NCBI RefSeq assembly: GCF_902167145.1
Contig: NC_050103.1
Coordinates: 30,744,001-30,808,000 of the forward strand
Origin: Zea mays
Taxonomy: Eukaryota; Streptophyta; Magnoliopsida; Poales; Poaceae
Length of the DNA: 64,000 nucleotides
Direction of reading: 5' to 3'
Made by a program: the position numbers and the translations under genes. Below the pieces are notes generated by a model. It was not told the DNA's origin, ran no database searches, and saw only the letters and a program-made list of their open reading frames with translations. Positions 36,701 to 47,207 of the stretch are shown here, piece after piece (the stretch's first letter is position 1; the number at the start of each line of letters is the position of its first letter).

Positions 36701-37817
36701 GACTTGCACGAGAAGAGAGTCTCGGTGTAGTGTCTCCGTCTGAGTCGATTAAGGACCGTCTCGATGTAGGCCTGCTGACCGAGGACCCTTTAACTGGTTA
36801 CATGCCTCGTCATGGGTAAGCCTTGCCTCGGGCAGACTAAGGCCAGAATAAGATAACACGAAATGGGCGTGGAGCGGTGGCGAGAGTAGCGTGTACCCTC
36901 CGTGGCAACAGGCTGGACGGTGGTGTATCTGTGCTCTCGGTTTGCGTGAACCTGATCTGGTCTTAAGAACCCCGGTGGCGGGTTGACATATGCAAGGATT
37001 AAGTGCTACATATGTCATGTGATTGGAGATCCTCAGCTGAGTATAATCGATTCGGATCGCCGTACCTTCGTGGTTATGAAGACTTGGTCACTGACTTACA
37101 CGTAGCAATCCACTAAAGATGATGGTTTTGTTAAGAAATTGGCTAGTGTAGGACAAGTGATTGAACTAGGGTAGAAAGAACTCTAGTTACAGGTAATTTT
37201 ACTTAACTTGACAAATAAAATTTGATTTTTAAGGATCCACTTTAGTAAGCATTTCTGCAAAACAGAGTCTTTGATTATTGAAAAGCCTTACCTTGACTCC
37301 CTTAAACCAGCATCCCCTTGAGAGTCTTTTCTTTAGTCGGGTAAGACTTGCTGAGTAATTCCATACTCAGGGTTTATCCCTCCGTTGTTTTTAGGTGAGG
37401 AAGCGACAAATTTTTGTTGCTTTTGCTCCAAGGTGGTTCCAAAGGAGGAAAAACAAGAGTGAAGCCGCGGGAGGACTTGGTCCTCCATATAGAACTTTTG
37501 TTTAAAACTATCGGGAGGAGTTTTTACCTCCCTTGATATTGTAATAATACTACTCAGCACTCGTTTTATAGCTCTGGTCTGTAATAAGTAACTTGATCTT
37601 ACTTTCTAAATAAATGTAAAGTTTATGTAATCGCTTCCGCATTTCTATATCTCCGATGTTCTGTAATGTCTGCAAGACGGGTGAAACGTTCCTGGAAAGG
37701 TGAGAAAAGAAGATACCGAACTTGTCAAGTAATTCAGGAACATCTACAGGGTTGTCTGATGTCTGTTGGACAAGGACAACTGTAGGTGGGTCTAATTACT
37801 TGGGAGGTTCCGTCACA
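33790..37817 (+). repeat. 3' LTR of element D
   Basis: 4,028 bp, the partner of 24122-28149, with scattered substitutions and small length changes in A-runs that cancel out. TATA box at 35093-35100. TSD AGCTC follows at 37818-37822. Confidence 0.94.
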
Positions 37818-37822
37818 AGCTC

Positions 37823-38518
37823 CAACGGCTCCTAGCTGCCTTGGGCTATAAAAGGGACACCTAGGCGCATGGAGTAGAACACCAAGCCTCCATTGAACAT
37901 CCTAAGACGCCTAGACTGCACAAGCACGCATCCGGATCATTGTGTTTAAGATTTGAGCACTTGTTGAGTTGTGAACTCGCTGTGCTGTGTCTGTGTGCTT
38001 GCTTCTTAACTTGTGTGCGTGTCGTTGCTACGATTCTAGCTCTTGCGTGTGTTTCTATTCCCTCCCTTACTCTTGTGGTTTTCACTGTGATCAATATTGT
38101 AAGCGTGAGAGGCTCCAACTTGTGGAGATTCCTCACAAAGGGAAACATCTGCTATAAGGAAGAAAACCGTGGTATTCAAGTGGATCATTGGATCGCTTGA
38201 AAGGGGCTGAGTGCAACCCTCGTCCATTGGGACACCACAACGTGGAAGTAGGCAAGTGTTCTACTTGGCCGAACCACGGGATAAAATCGTTGTGTCATCT
38301 ATTGTTATTTGTGTGCGATTCTCTCTGCTTCTACTCACTTGATAATTGTTCTAAGTTTAATACTCACCCTGTGAAGAGCAATTAAGTGAAGAGGTCATCT
38401 CTTTCTCTCTAGACATATCACCTTGGTATTGATTCCACTAACATTTCATAAACCAAGTTTGTGTCATTTAGTGTTGATTTTTATAGGATCACCTACTCAC
38501 CCTCTCTAGGTGCTCTCA
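37823..38518 (+). repeat. 3' LTR of element A, second part
   Basis: It resumes after the duplicated AGCTC with a TATA box at 37847-37854, only about 30 bases from the insertion point of D, and ends CTAGGTGCTCTCA. It matches 1187-1858 of the 5' LTR. TSD GTCAA follows at 38519-38523. Confidence 0.92.
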
Positions 38519-38523
38519 GTCAA

Positions 38524-38994
38524 TCCGAGAAGTGTGAGAGAATGCGAGTGTCTTCCAAGCCCTAGACCCGTCGAAGCGACACAACACCACCACCAACTCC
38601 ATAGCATATACCGACTGCTGCCACGCTACTGGCCTTAGTTGTCCAATATCTCATACTTGGACTCCTCATCACCAAGATAACCTAAGAGTGGCAGTCGCCA
38701 CCATGTCCTCCTCGATGGCACACAAGAAGAAAGGCCAAGAGCATGACCGACTCGCCCCGTACCCGCGTCGACGAGCATCGGTCGGCTCGCGACTGCGACC
38801 GTGGGCGAGGGCAGTAGGTTGGGGAGGAAGAACAGGGCGAAGGCCAGGAAGACGAATAGGACGTCCCACGACGGCGAAAACGATGGTGCACACATGATGT
38901 GAAACGTCCTCGTGGATGTACAATAGCCACTACGCGAGTCGATGTCGGGGCTGGTGTCGGACGAATACGGGGGAGTAGGCGCATGCTCTTACGC
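38524..38994. other. Flanking DNA between elements A and E, possible degraded gene fragment on the - strand
   Basis: About 470 bases outside any LTR element. On the - strand a frame at 38895-38635 has a hydrophobic stretch (VLFVFLAFALFFLPNLL) and no known domain. It cannot be linked to a complete gene. The last five bases, TACGC, are the target site of E. Confidence 0.35.
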
Positions 38995-40669
38995 TGTCAC
39001 ACCCAGTTTTAGAAGGCAAACCGAATGCGAACCATGTACGTGCCAGGATCAGCAATTCACGCACACAGCAGTTACATAACATGGACATCATCACACAGTG
39101 CTCAAATAGTATTAAAAAGGGAAATAGTCGATTACATCATATGTCTGAGACATCCATATAGTCTTTACAATAAATCAAAGTGCGAAAACGAAACGTAGAT
39201 AAACGCGGCCTTCACAGGCAGCCGACTGGGGGTTACCGCTAACCCACGCCTAGAACTCGTCGTAGTCTTGGAACTCCTAGAAGTCTCCTTCCACGGCTTC
39301 ATCTTCTCCTGAGCAGTGGTTGCAATGCTGACAACCTGGGGATGGGGGGTTTGGTGTGTAGATCAAGGGTGAGTACACATCAACATACTCAGCAAGTATC
39401 CTGTTTGGTTGTAGTGGACTAGCTTTATGTGGGGGTAAGTCAAGCATTTGCTTTCAGTTGGTCAGATTATTATTACTAGTAGAGAAAGCCAAGTTCTAGA
39501 TTTAGCCCACGTTATTAACCCAAACGTACTCCTTTCCAAACGGAAAGAGTACCACTTACCATTACCAGAGTCAAAACCAAGAACCATCAATCTCATTGCC
39601 ACCTGCAAATCCGAACATCTCTGATCAAGTATCACTAATCACTGGAGCTCCCTTGGCCGCTCATAACCACGAGCACGGCTGATATATCAGTTTTCAAACA
39701 CTCTGCAGAGGTTGTGCACTTTACCCACAAGTCGTGATTCCCTTTCTGCCCGGAGAGAGCTACTCCCCATTGACCACTACCTAGGTGGTCCAGCAGGGCA
39801 TCACTACGTAGCCTTTATAAAGATTCCCTGGGGCTGTAGCCGCCCGTTAGGTTTCCTAAATGCACCGCACTCCTCCCCAAGGGGCGAACCCAAGCTTGGC
39901 AGAGCGAGCCGCATACACCGAGCCCCATTGACGGCACGACGGCTAAGCAAACTACACCCCGGCTCCTCTAATTATTCAGCTAAGGGCACCCCATTCCACC
40001 CTCATGGTTGCACTGTTTTCCCGGGTGGTCATCCAACGAACAGGTCCTTACGGAGAGGCACTCGAGAAACCGCTCGAGCCCCCTTGAAGGACACAAGTAT
40101 AACATCATAATAAAAGAGGGGAAAACCGCGTATCATTGATAGTTCTCATCATGTTCATTGATTAGAGTTGAGCAATAGCATAAAACTAAGCAATAATAAT
40201 CCAACCCAGATAGGTAACAAGGACATGGATAACAAAAGCTAGTCAATCCTTAGGTATAAATGTGTAATGCGGGAGGTGAATTAAAGAATGTATAGGACAG
40301 AGATAGGTCAAGGGACACTTGCCTCCACCAACCGACTGCTGCTCAGGGGCTTCTCCTGCAAGTTCTTCGGGCTCTTCAACCGGATCGTTCTCTATGCGAG
40401 CGCAAACATACATACATCCACACATTTAATACAAAAGAACAGTACACTATACAATAGGATGCAATAAATAAACAGACGTTCCACGCGGGCTCGCAATTAT
40501 GGTTAAGAGAGAAAGAGGAAAAGACAGTCGAGAAACGATCACGTTACATTATTATAAATTAAACCACTCGTTCGATTGAAGGGCATTAATGTGGACACTA
40601 CGTTTAGCATAAAGTAAAGTCATGTTTCATGTCTAATCATTGTAAGCGGTTGAAGATAAATTAAAAGGA

Positions 40670-40985
40670 TTGTCGTACGGCCAGACGCGCGACATAGCAC
40701 TTTAAATTGAATTAAGAAATCAACGACTCGTCGTGCGACCGAGCGCACAATGAGACACTTGCATTAATTATAAAGAGACGTTAAGCTTCGCGCGACGAAA
40801 TGCACGACAGCATACGTCAACTGAACTAAGTTTAAAGTGGAACGTCGCGTGACTACACGCGCGACGTCACACATTAAAAAACCTGAAATTAAAATAGATC
40901 GTCGCGCGACGAAGCGCACGACGCAACACATCAATAGGATCTGAAATTAGATAAATTCGTCGCGCGACGAAGCACGCGACGCAAC
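40670..40985. repeat. Spaced palindromic CGTCGCGCGACG repeats in element E LTR
   Basis: About six blocks at roughly 50-60 base intervals, each with a short palindrome such as GTCGCGCGAC or ACGCGCGAC flanked by AT-rich spacer. The same series lies at about 59905-60230 in the other LTR. Confidence 0.75.
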
Positions 40986-41049
40986 ATGCTAACTTACGGA
41001 GTTTGAAATTAACTACAAACCCAAAAATAATCACCGCGCGCGTGGGTTT

Positions 41050-41770
41050 GCGCACGTGGGAACGCGTTAGGGGGAGGCCACGCGAGTCGCGCCGGGGGCC
41101 GGGACGCCGCGCGCAGGGGCCGAAGGCCGCGCGCAGGGGGCCGAGGCCACGCGCAGGGGGCTGCGCGCCGGGGCAGGGGCCGCGCCGGGGGCAGGGGACC
41201 GCGCCGAGGGGCCGGGGAGGCCGCGCCGAGGGCCGAACGCCGCGCCGGGGGGCCAAGCCACGCCGAGGGCAAGGCCGCCGCGCCCGGGAGCGTGCAGGGG
41301 GCAGGCGGACCACGCCAGGGCCGGGGGCGCCGCCGCGGGGTGGGGCAGGGGCGGGCACCACGTCGGGGCCAAGGCAGGGGCGGGCGCCGCCGCGCAGGGG
41401 CCGGGACGGGGGCGGGCACCGCCGCGCAGGGGGAGGGGCAGGGGCGGGCACCGCGCCGGGGCCAAGGAGGGGGCGGGCGCCGCCTCGCAGGGGCCGGGAC
41501 GGGGGCGGGCGCCGCCTCGCAGGGGCCGGGACGGGGGCGGGCGCGGGCGCTGCCGCGCAGGGGTGCCAGGGCAGGGTCGCGCCGGGGCCGAGGAGGGAGG
41601 GGCGGGGGCGGGGGCGGGCGCCGCCGGGGCAGGCCGCCGCGCGCAGGGGCGAGCTGGGCGAGCGTCGCCACGGGCAGGGGCACGCGTGCAGGGGAGAGAG
41701 GGAGGGCGCGCGCAGGGAAGAGAAGGGGAGGGAGAGGGAGAGAGAGGAGAAGGGAAGGGGAGGGGAAAAA
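41050..41770. repeat. GC-rich minisatellite-like block in element E left LTR
   Basis: Repeats of GGGGCCGGGACGGGGGCGGGC and CGCCGCGCAGGGG words, with G-runs throughout, followed by a GGGAGAGAGAGG-type purine stretch. The corresponding block in the right LTR (about 60310-60790) is about 200 bases shorter, which accounts for most of the LTR length difference. Confidence 0.85.
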
Positions 41771-42271
41771 CTCACCTCCGGGGATCCAACTCCGGGGATC
41801 ACCTTCTCCAAAACCTAGGGCACCACAGGGAGAGAGAGGTGGGAGAGGGAGAGGGAGGTTGCTGCGCGGGAAATCCAAATGAGAGAGGGAGAGGAGGAGG
41901 GGGCTCATGGGGAGGTGTGGGGCGCCGGGGGCGCGCGTGCCGGGCCGGGCTGGGCTGGGCTGGGCTGGGTTGGGCCGGGCCACTTTGCGGATCGAAACCC
42001 ATGACGCGCACGACTATTAAACAAACTACAATCGCGAACCGAAAACCGAGATGGAACGAGACAAACACGCGACATCAGACAAAGAAATGCGCTTCGGCAT
42101 GATGCAACACCCATGACACTTAGGTTTTGGTTTATACATGACACGGACACCTGTCACTATACTGGTTTGAAATTGGGAAGAAAGAGCGAAACAGGAAGAG
42201 AAAAAAGAGTAACGCCCGAATTTGGTGAGAGAAAAGAAGAAAAATTCTACCCCCAAATTTAGGGCGTTACA

Positions 42272-42307
42272 AACCTATCCCCCTTAAAAGAATCTCGCCC
42301 TCGAGAT
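42272..42307 (-). other. Polypurine tract of element E
   Basis: Read on the - strand: CGAGATTCTTTTAAGGGGG then ATAGGTT, directly before the 3' LTR. It sets the orientation of E. Confidence 0.8.
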
Positions 42308-43684
42308 TCAGGGTTGGCTAGCAAAGAGCTCAGGATATTTGGCCATCAGATCATCTTCACGCTCCCAGGTTGCTTCTTCCTAAGAGTGATGACTCCATCT
42401 GATTTTGCACATTCTGATGGTCTTCCTTCGGGTGACTCTGTCTGCAGTCTCAAGGATTTGCGCTAGTTTCTCTGTGTAGGTCAAGTCCTCCTAGACTTCC
42501 AGACCTTCCACTGGCAACTGCTCTTTTGGCACTCGCAGACACTTCTTCAACTGAGACACATGAAAGACATCATGCACTGCGGACAAGCCTTCTGGCAAAC
42601 TGAGCTGATAGGCCACTTCTCCACGCTTTGCGAGAATTTGATACAGACCGATGTAGCGGGGTGCTAGCTTGCCTTTGACTCCGAATCGTCTGACTCCTCT
42701 GATCGGTGACACTTTCAGATAGACGAAGTCTCCAACTTTGAAACTTAGATTTCTTCTTCTTGTGTCTGCATAGCTTCGCTGTCTTGATTGCGCTATCTTC
42801 AGATTCTCTCGAACCATCTTGATGTTCTCTTCAGCTTCAAGCAAAATGTCTGGCCCGAACACTTGCTTTTCTCCAGGCTGATCCCATTGCAATGGAGTTC
42901 TACAACTTCTCCCATAGAGCGCCTGAAATGGTGACATCTTCAAGCTGGCCTGGTAACTGTTGTTATAGGAAAACTCTACATAAGGCAATCTCTTATCCCA
43001 TCCGGACTGATCTTGCAACGCACAGGCTCTCAACGTGTCTTCGAGGATTTGATTGGTCCTTTCGGTCTGACCATCTTTCTGCGGATGATAGGTGGAACTG
43101 AAATTCAGATATGTGCCCAAGGCTTCATGCAACTGCTGCCAGAAATGAGAGGTGAACTGTGTTCCTCTGTCTGACACTATCTTCTTTGGCACACCATGAA
43201 GACAAATGATCCGAGACATGTACAATTCTGCCAATACTGCACTACTGTAGTTGGTCTTAACTGGTATGAAGTGGGCTGACTTGGTTAAGCGGTCCACTAC
43301 TACCCAAATGGAATCGTAGCCGGCTCGAGTACGAGGCAATCCGACTATGAAATCCATGCCGATTTCATCCCATTTCCATTGAGGGATTTGCAACGGTTGC
43401 AACAATCCAGCGGGTCTCTGGTGCTCTGCCTTGATCCGCCGACAACTATCACACATAGCCACATGCTCTGCGATTTCCCTCTTCATTCCGTACCACCAGG
43501 ATTTCTTCTTCAGATCTTGATACATCTTCTCACTACCAGGGTGAATCGAATAAGCTGTCTCATGAGCTTCCTTGAGGATCAACTCCCGAATAGATTGAAC
43601 ATTGGGAACGCACAAGCGGTCCTTGAACCATATCACACCTTCTGCATCTTCCCGAAAATCTTTGCCTCTATCGTCTAGAATCAG
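42308..43684 (-). pseudogene. Element E integrase and chromodomain
   Basis: On the - strand the frame from 43636 to 42491 encodes integrase: HHCC module (YSIHPGSEKMYQDL, CDSCRRIK), core MDFIVGLP, SDRGTQF and QTERTNQILED, and LAPRYIGLY. A TAG at 42493-42491 ends the frame exactly before a chromodomain-like segment (TYTEKLAQILETADR, IRWSHHS, EEATWERE) that continues in the same frame to a TGA at 42310-42308 and holds one further TAG. Nonsense decay rather than frameshift explains the damage. Confidence 0.88.
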
Positions 43685-46188
43685 TCATCGGATCTCACTG
43701 ATCTTCTTATCATTCTTCTGTGCTTCTTTGATTTCCCACTCTAGGGTAGGTTCCAACTCAATTGTGACTCCTCGCGTGTTGTTCAGAAATCTGAGACTCA
43801 ACCTATCAAACTCTTTGGCCAACTCATAAGGCATCGGACGAGCGACCATCAGATTGACCCGACTCTTCCTGCTCAAAGCATCTGCCACCACGTTCGCTTT
43901 GCCTGGATGGTAATGAATCTCCAACTCGTAGTCTTTGATCAGCTCTAACCATCTTCGCTGCCTCATATTCAGCTCTGACTGAGTGAATATGTACTTCAGA
44001 CTCTTGTGGTCTGTGTAAACATCACATTTCTGTCCATACAGATAGTGCCTCCATGTCTTCAGTGTGTGAACCACTGCTGCCAACTCTAGGTCATGGATTG
44101 GGTAATTCTTTTCATGAACCTTCAGCTGTCGGGACGAGTAAGCCACAACTCTTCCCTCTTGCATCAACACACATCCCAAACCTGTGTAACAAGCATCGCA
44201 ATACACCGAGAAAGGCTTGTGCACATCAGACAAGACTAAGACAGGCGCTGTAGTCAACTTCTCTTTCAGCGCTTCAAAGGCCTCTTAGCATTTTTGAGTC
44301 CACTTGAACTCAACCTTATTGCCTAGCAACGCTGTCATTGGTTTCGCAATCTTCGAAAACCCTTCAATGAATCGCCGATAGTATCCGGCCATTCCAATGA
44401 AGCTCTTGATTCCTCGAGCATCTGTTGGCGCTTCCCAGTTCAGAATGTCTGCCACTTTCTTCGGATCCATAGCCAATCCTTCCTTGTTGATTATATGACC
44501 CAGGAACATAACTTCACTGATCCAGAACTCGCACTTGCTCAACTTTGCATACAACTGGTGCTCTCGCAATCTCTGCAATACCATCCTCAAATGATCTGCA
44601 TGTTCTTCTTCGCTTTGAGAATAGATCAGAATATCATCAATAAATACCACCACAAACTTATCAAGATAGTCCATGAATACACTGTTCATCAAGTTCATGA
44701 AGAAGGTCGGTGCATTTGTTAGACCGAAAGACATCACCGTGAACTCATACAACCCATACTTGGTAATGAACGCCGTCTTCGGAATGTCCGAAGGTCGAAT
44801 CCTGAGCTGATGATAACCTGACCTCAGATCTATCTTGGAGAACACACTAGCTCCTCTCAACTGGTCGAACAAGTCTTGTATTCTGGGCAAGGGGTACTTG
44901 TTCTTGATGGTGACCTCATTCAGAGCTCGATAATCGATACACATCCTTCTGGTGCCATCTTTCTTTTCCATAAATAGGACAGGGGCGGCCCAAGGCGAGG
45001 TGCTTGGCCGGATGTAACCTTTCTCTGACAGCTCATCGATCTGCTTCTTAAGCTCAACCAACTCTGGTCCAGATACTCTGTAAGCTCTCTTAAAGATGGG
45101 GGCGGTTCCAGGAAGAAGCTCTATGGCAAATTCAACTTTTCGCTCTGGTGGCATACCCGGTAAGTCCTTTGGAAACACATCTGGGAACTCGGACACAACC
45201 TTGATACTCTCAATTGGGTCTGCTTCACTGCTATCGATAGCCATCTGATAACAACTTCCTTTCTTCGGCTCAGGCGGGACTAACTCGGTCACCACTTCCT
45301 CTCCTAGTGGAGACACCAACTTGATTGTCCTCTTATCACAACTGATAACTGTCTGATACTTATCTAGCCAATTCATCCTTAGGATGACATCTATTCCCTG
45401 AGTACCCATTACTATGAGGTTAGCGGGAAACGCTATCCCCCTTATTTCCACACTTACATTCAAACAAATGCTATCGGCTCGAATTCTACCACCGGCTGAG
45501 TCAATTTGAATGGGGGTTGACATGGTAATAATTGGAAGATTATGTGCTTTTACCCATGATGCAGTAATGAAAGAATGCGTTGCTCTAGTATCAAATAACA
45601 CCTCTGCAATATGGGAGTCGACTGGGAGCATACCTACTATCATGCCGGGGGTCTCCTGAACTGCTTCAGCTTCCAAGTGGTTCAGTCTCCCATGGTTATA
45701 GCGTGGCTGAGAGCGGTTGCCTGCTCCTGGCTGAGACACATTCTGCTTTGCTGGGGCATTGGGGCCTGATTGCTGCTGGGCTGCCTTCTTCGGACATCGC
45801 ATCACCCAGTGGCCTTGCTCTCCACAGTGGAAGCATGCTCTGTTTCCAACCTGAGCTATTGTTGTCTGACTGTTCTGCTGGCTTGCTGGGGCAGGAAGAC
45901 GAGGTGCCTGCTGATTCTGCCTCTGAAACTGACCTCCTCCTGACTGATTGTTCAGGCGATTCTGATACTGATGCTGAGGATACTGCCTTTGAAACTGCTG
46001 CTGCTGCTGAGGTGGACGCTGGTTCTGCCTGAACTGCTAAGGATGATTGCCTGAGAAACGAGGACGATTGCTGCTTTCAGGCTGGGGTCCACTAATCTTG
46101 CGCTTGCGATCCTCCATCTCCTTGCGCTTCCTCTCTATCATGATTGCTCTGTCAATCAGGTGCTGAAATGTCGGGAAGGTATGGTTCA
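43685..46188 (-). pseudogene. Element E gag C-terminus, protease, RT and RNase H
   Basis: The frame continues from gag beyond F (junction at 46188). It shows a TAG at 46039-46037, a Gln-rich region, a CCHC knuckle ([14 protein letters not shown]) and protease with [12 protein letters not shown], where the usual D-T-G reads D-T-R, so the enzyme is probably dead. RT has [13 protein letters not shown] and FIDD; RNase H has [13 protein letters not shown] and [16 protein letters not shown]. Further stops: TAA at 44287-44285 between RT and RNase H, and TGA at 43687-43685 before integrase. All stops share one frame. Confidence 0.89.
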
Positions 46189-46775
46189 TGTTGGGAACTT
46201 GTTCTCAAATGCTAAGAATTAAGAACAAGGCAACACAAAAAATGTTAAGTGTTAAGGTCCTTCGTCCTCCATAACGATATATCCCTTCGGGATATAAAGC
46301 ATCTCAGACGAAGGTTACGAAGGACATACCTTCGTAAGCATAACAACGAAGAATGAAGCATTCACATAAATCATAGAATATGAAATAAACATTTAAATAT
46401 CGTCATAGAATTATCTCTACTTGTATTAATGAATATAAATGATTTTGAATTACAAATGTACCTTCGGTCCTGCAGAAGGCAAAAGTACAAGCGTGATGTG
46501 AAAGCAAATGACAGGTTCACCTGAACAGTACAGAGGTACTGTTCATCTATTTATAGGCACAGGTCGCAGCCTGTGACAAATTACAATTATATCCCCTGCG
46601 AAAGTTTACAGCATTGACTCAGACCTATATGTATAAAAAGGTCATTCTATCTCTATGTCGGTTTAAAACGCCGAAGCTCCATGAAAAGGGACCTTCGGCC
46701 ATCTCTTGGAGACGACTTCAGTCGAAGCTGTTTCTTCGTGTGAGACCTTCGGCGCACCGAAGCACAACCCCAACA
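46189..46775 (-). repeat. 3' LTR of element F (left end)
   Basis: 587 bp, TGTTGGGAACTTG...CACAACCCCAACA on the + strand, identical by eye to 55284-55870. CGAAG or CTTCG occurs 13 times by my count where about one is expected. A - strand TATAAATA box at 46555-46548 is followed by a perfect 9-bp hairpin at 46544-46523. Confidence 0.96.
46523..46544 (-). promoter_or_regulatory. Conserved hairpin next to the TATA box of element F LTR
   Basis: GAACAGTAC and GTACTGTTC form a perfect 9-bp stem with loop AGAG; the second LTR copy is at 55618-55639. G keeps the stem exactly but has loop GGGG (62889-62910). It lies about 4-25 bases downstream of the TATA box on the - strand, near the expected start of the genomic RNA. 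Confidence 0.6.
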
Positions 46776-47041
46776 GTAGCCCCTTTCGCGGTGCTAGATC
46801 GTTCTTCGTAACGAGCTTGACCCGTGAAAAAAGCCTCTTCAGCTTCGGGAAGCCGAAGGTCCAAAAAACACCTTCCCTGAGCTCGTTGCGGAGAAACGAT
46901 CCGACTTCCGAGCGCGTGTCGGTCCCACCTTGCAGAGTTACTGTTTGATCCTTGCGGTCCACTGCGCAGCGGGTACAAGTTACTGCGCGCCTGGTGTAAC
47001 AATTCCGCCGCTTCGCCTTCTTACCTGCAGCACTATATAAA
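46776..47041 (+). promoter_or_regulatory. Promoter region and TATA box of the antisense gene of element F
   Basis: The segment from the LTR end (GTAGCCCCTTTCGCGG) to the TATA box CTATATAAA at 47033-47041 is closely matched in G (63147-63412). The ATG lies about 167 bases after the box. On the - strand the first bases form the purine tract for plus-strand priming (GCGAAAGGGGCTAC), so this segment serves both strands. Confidence 0.68.
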
Positions 47042-47207
47042 CTGACAAGTAGTTGTGAAGTTACCACAGCATTCATTGCTATTTGCACTGTTTTGCTGCC
47101 AAAATTTTTAACCATCGCCGAAGCTTGTTTGTCAGAATTGAACGAAGCTCCATCTTGAAACCTGCTTCGGAGAAAAAAGTATTAAAGTTTCACAAGTTCA
47201 TAGTTAA

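Larger units (their letters stand above)
24122..37817 (+). mobile_element. Element D: Gypsy chromovirus (Tekay/Del-like) with 4-kb LTRs
   Basis: A 13,696 bp element with two LTRs of exactly 4,028 bp, TSD AGCTC (24117-24121 and 37818-37822), primer site at 28152 and polypurine tract at 33779. Domain order gag, PR, RT, RNase H, integrase and a C-terminal chromodomain-like segment places it among chromoviruses; very long LTRs are typical of the Tekay/Del clade. LTR differences are scattered and roughly 1% by eye. An extra ORF lies before gag. Gag-pol has three stops and one frameshift. Confidence 0.93.
545..38518 (+). mobile_element. Element A: Copia (Sirevirus-like) LTR retrotransposon, host of three nested insertions
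   Basis: The element is bounded by LTRs of 1,314 bp (left) and about 1,356 bp (right, split), with TSD GTCAA. Removing B, C, D and their duplicated target sites leaves about 8.0 kb. Domain order is gag, zinc knuckle, long coiled-coil region, protease, pre-integrase, integrase, reverse transcriptase, which is the Copia order. The basic, acidic and serine-rich Gag N-terminus and the polypurine tract CACCAAAAGGGGGAGAT next to the LTR are typical of Sireviruses. It is non-functional: several stops and frameshifts are present and the RNase H region is missing. It is the oldest insertion of its nest because the others lie inside it. Confidence 0.93.
38995..42271 (-). repeat. 3' LTR of element E (left end)
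   Basis: 3,277 bp, TGTCACACCC...AGGGCGTTACA on the + strand. It holds a series of CGTCGCGCGAC-type palindromes (about 40670-40985), a very GC-rich minisatellite-like block (about 41050-41770) and a GGGCTGGGCTGG run near 41945-41975. Chance open frames on both strands in the GC-rich block are not genes. Confidence 0.93.

Noticed and set aside
39712..40110. 132-codon ORF in the E LTR, repeated at 58951-59349
   Set aside because: Duplicated only because it is in the LTR. It has no domain and lies in non-coding LTR sequence with frequent stops in neighbouring frames.
41003..42102. Long overlapping ORFs on both strands in the E LTR (also 60206-61174)
   Set aside because: They are low-complexity Arg/Gly/Pro/Ala frames created by a GC-rich repeat without stop codons; frames exist on both strands at once.
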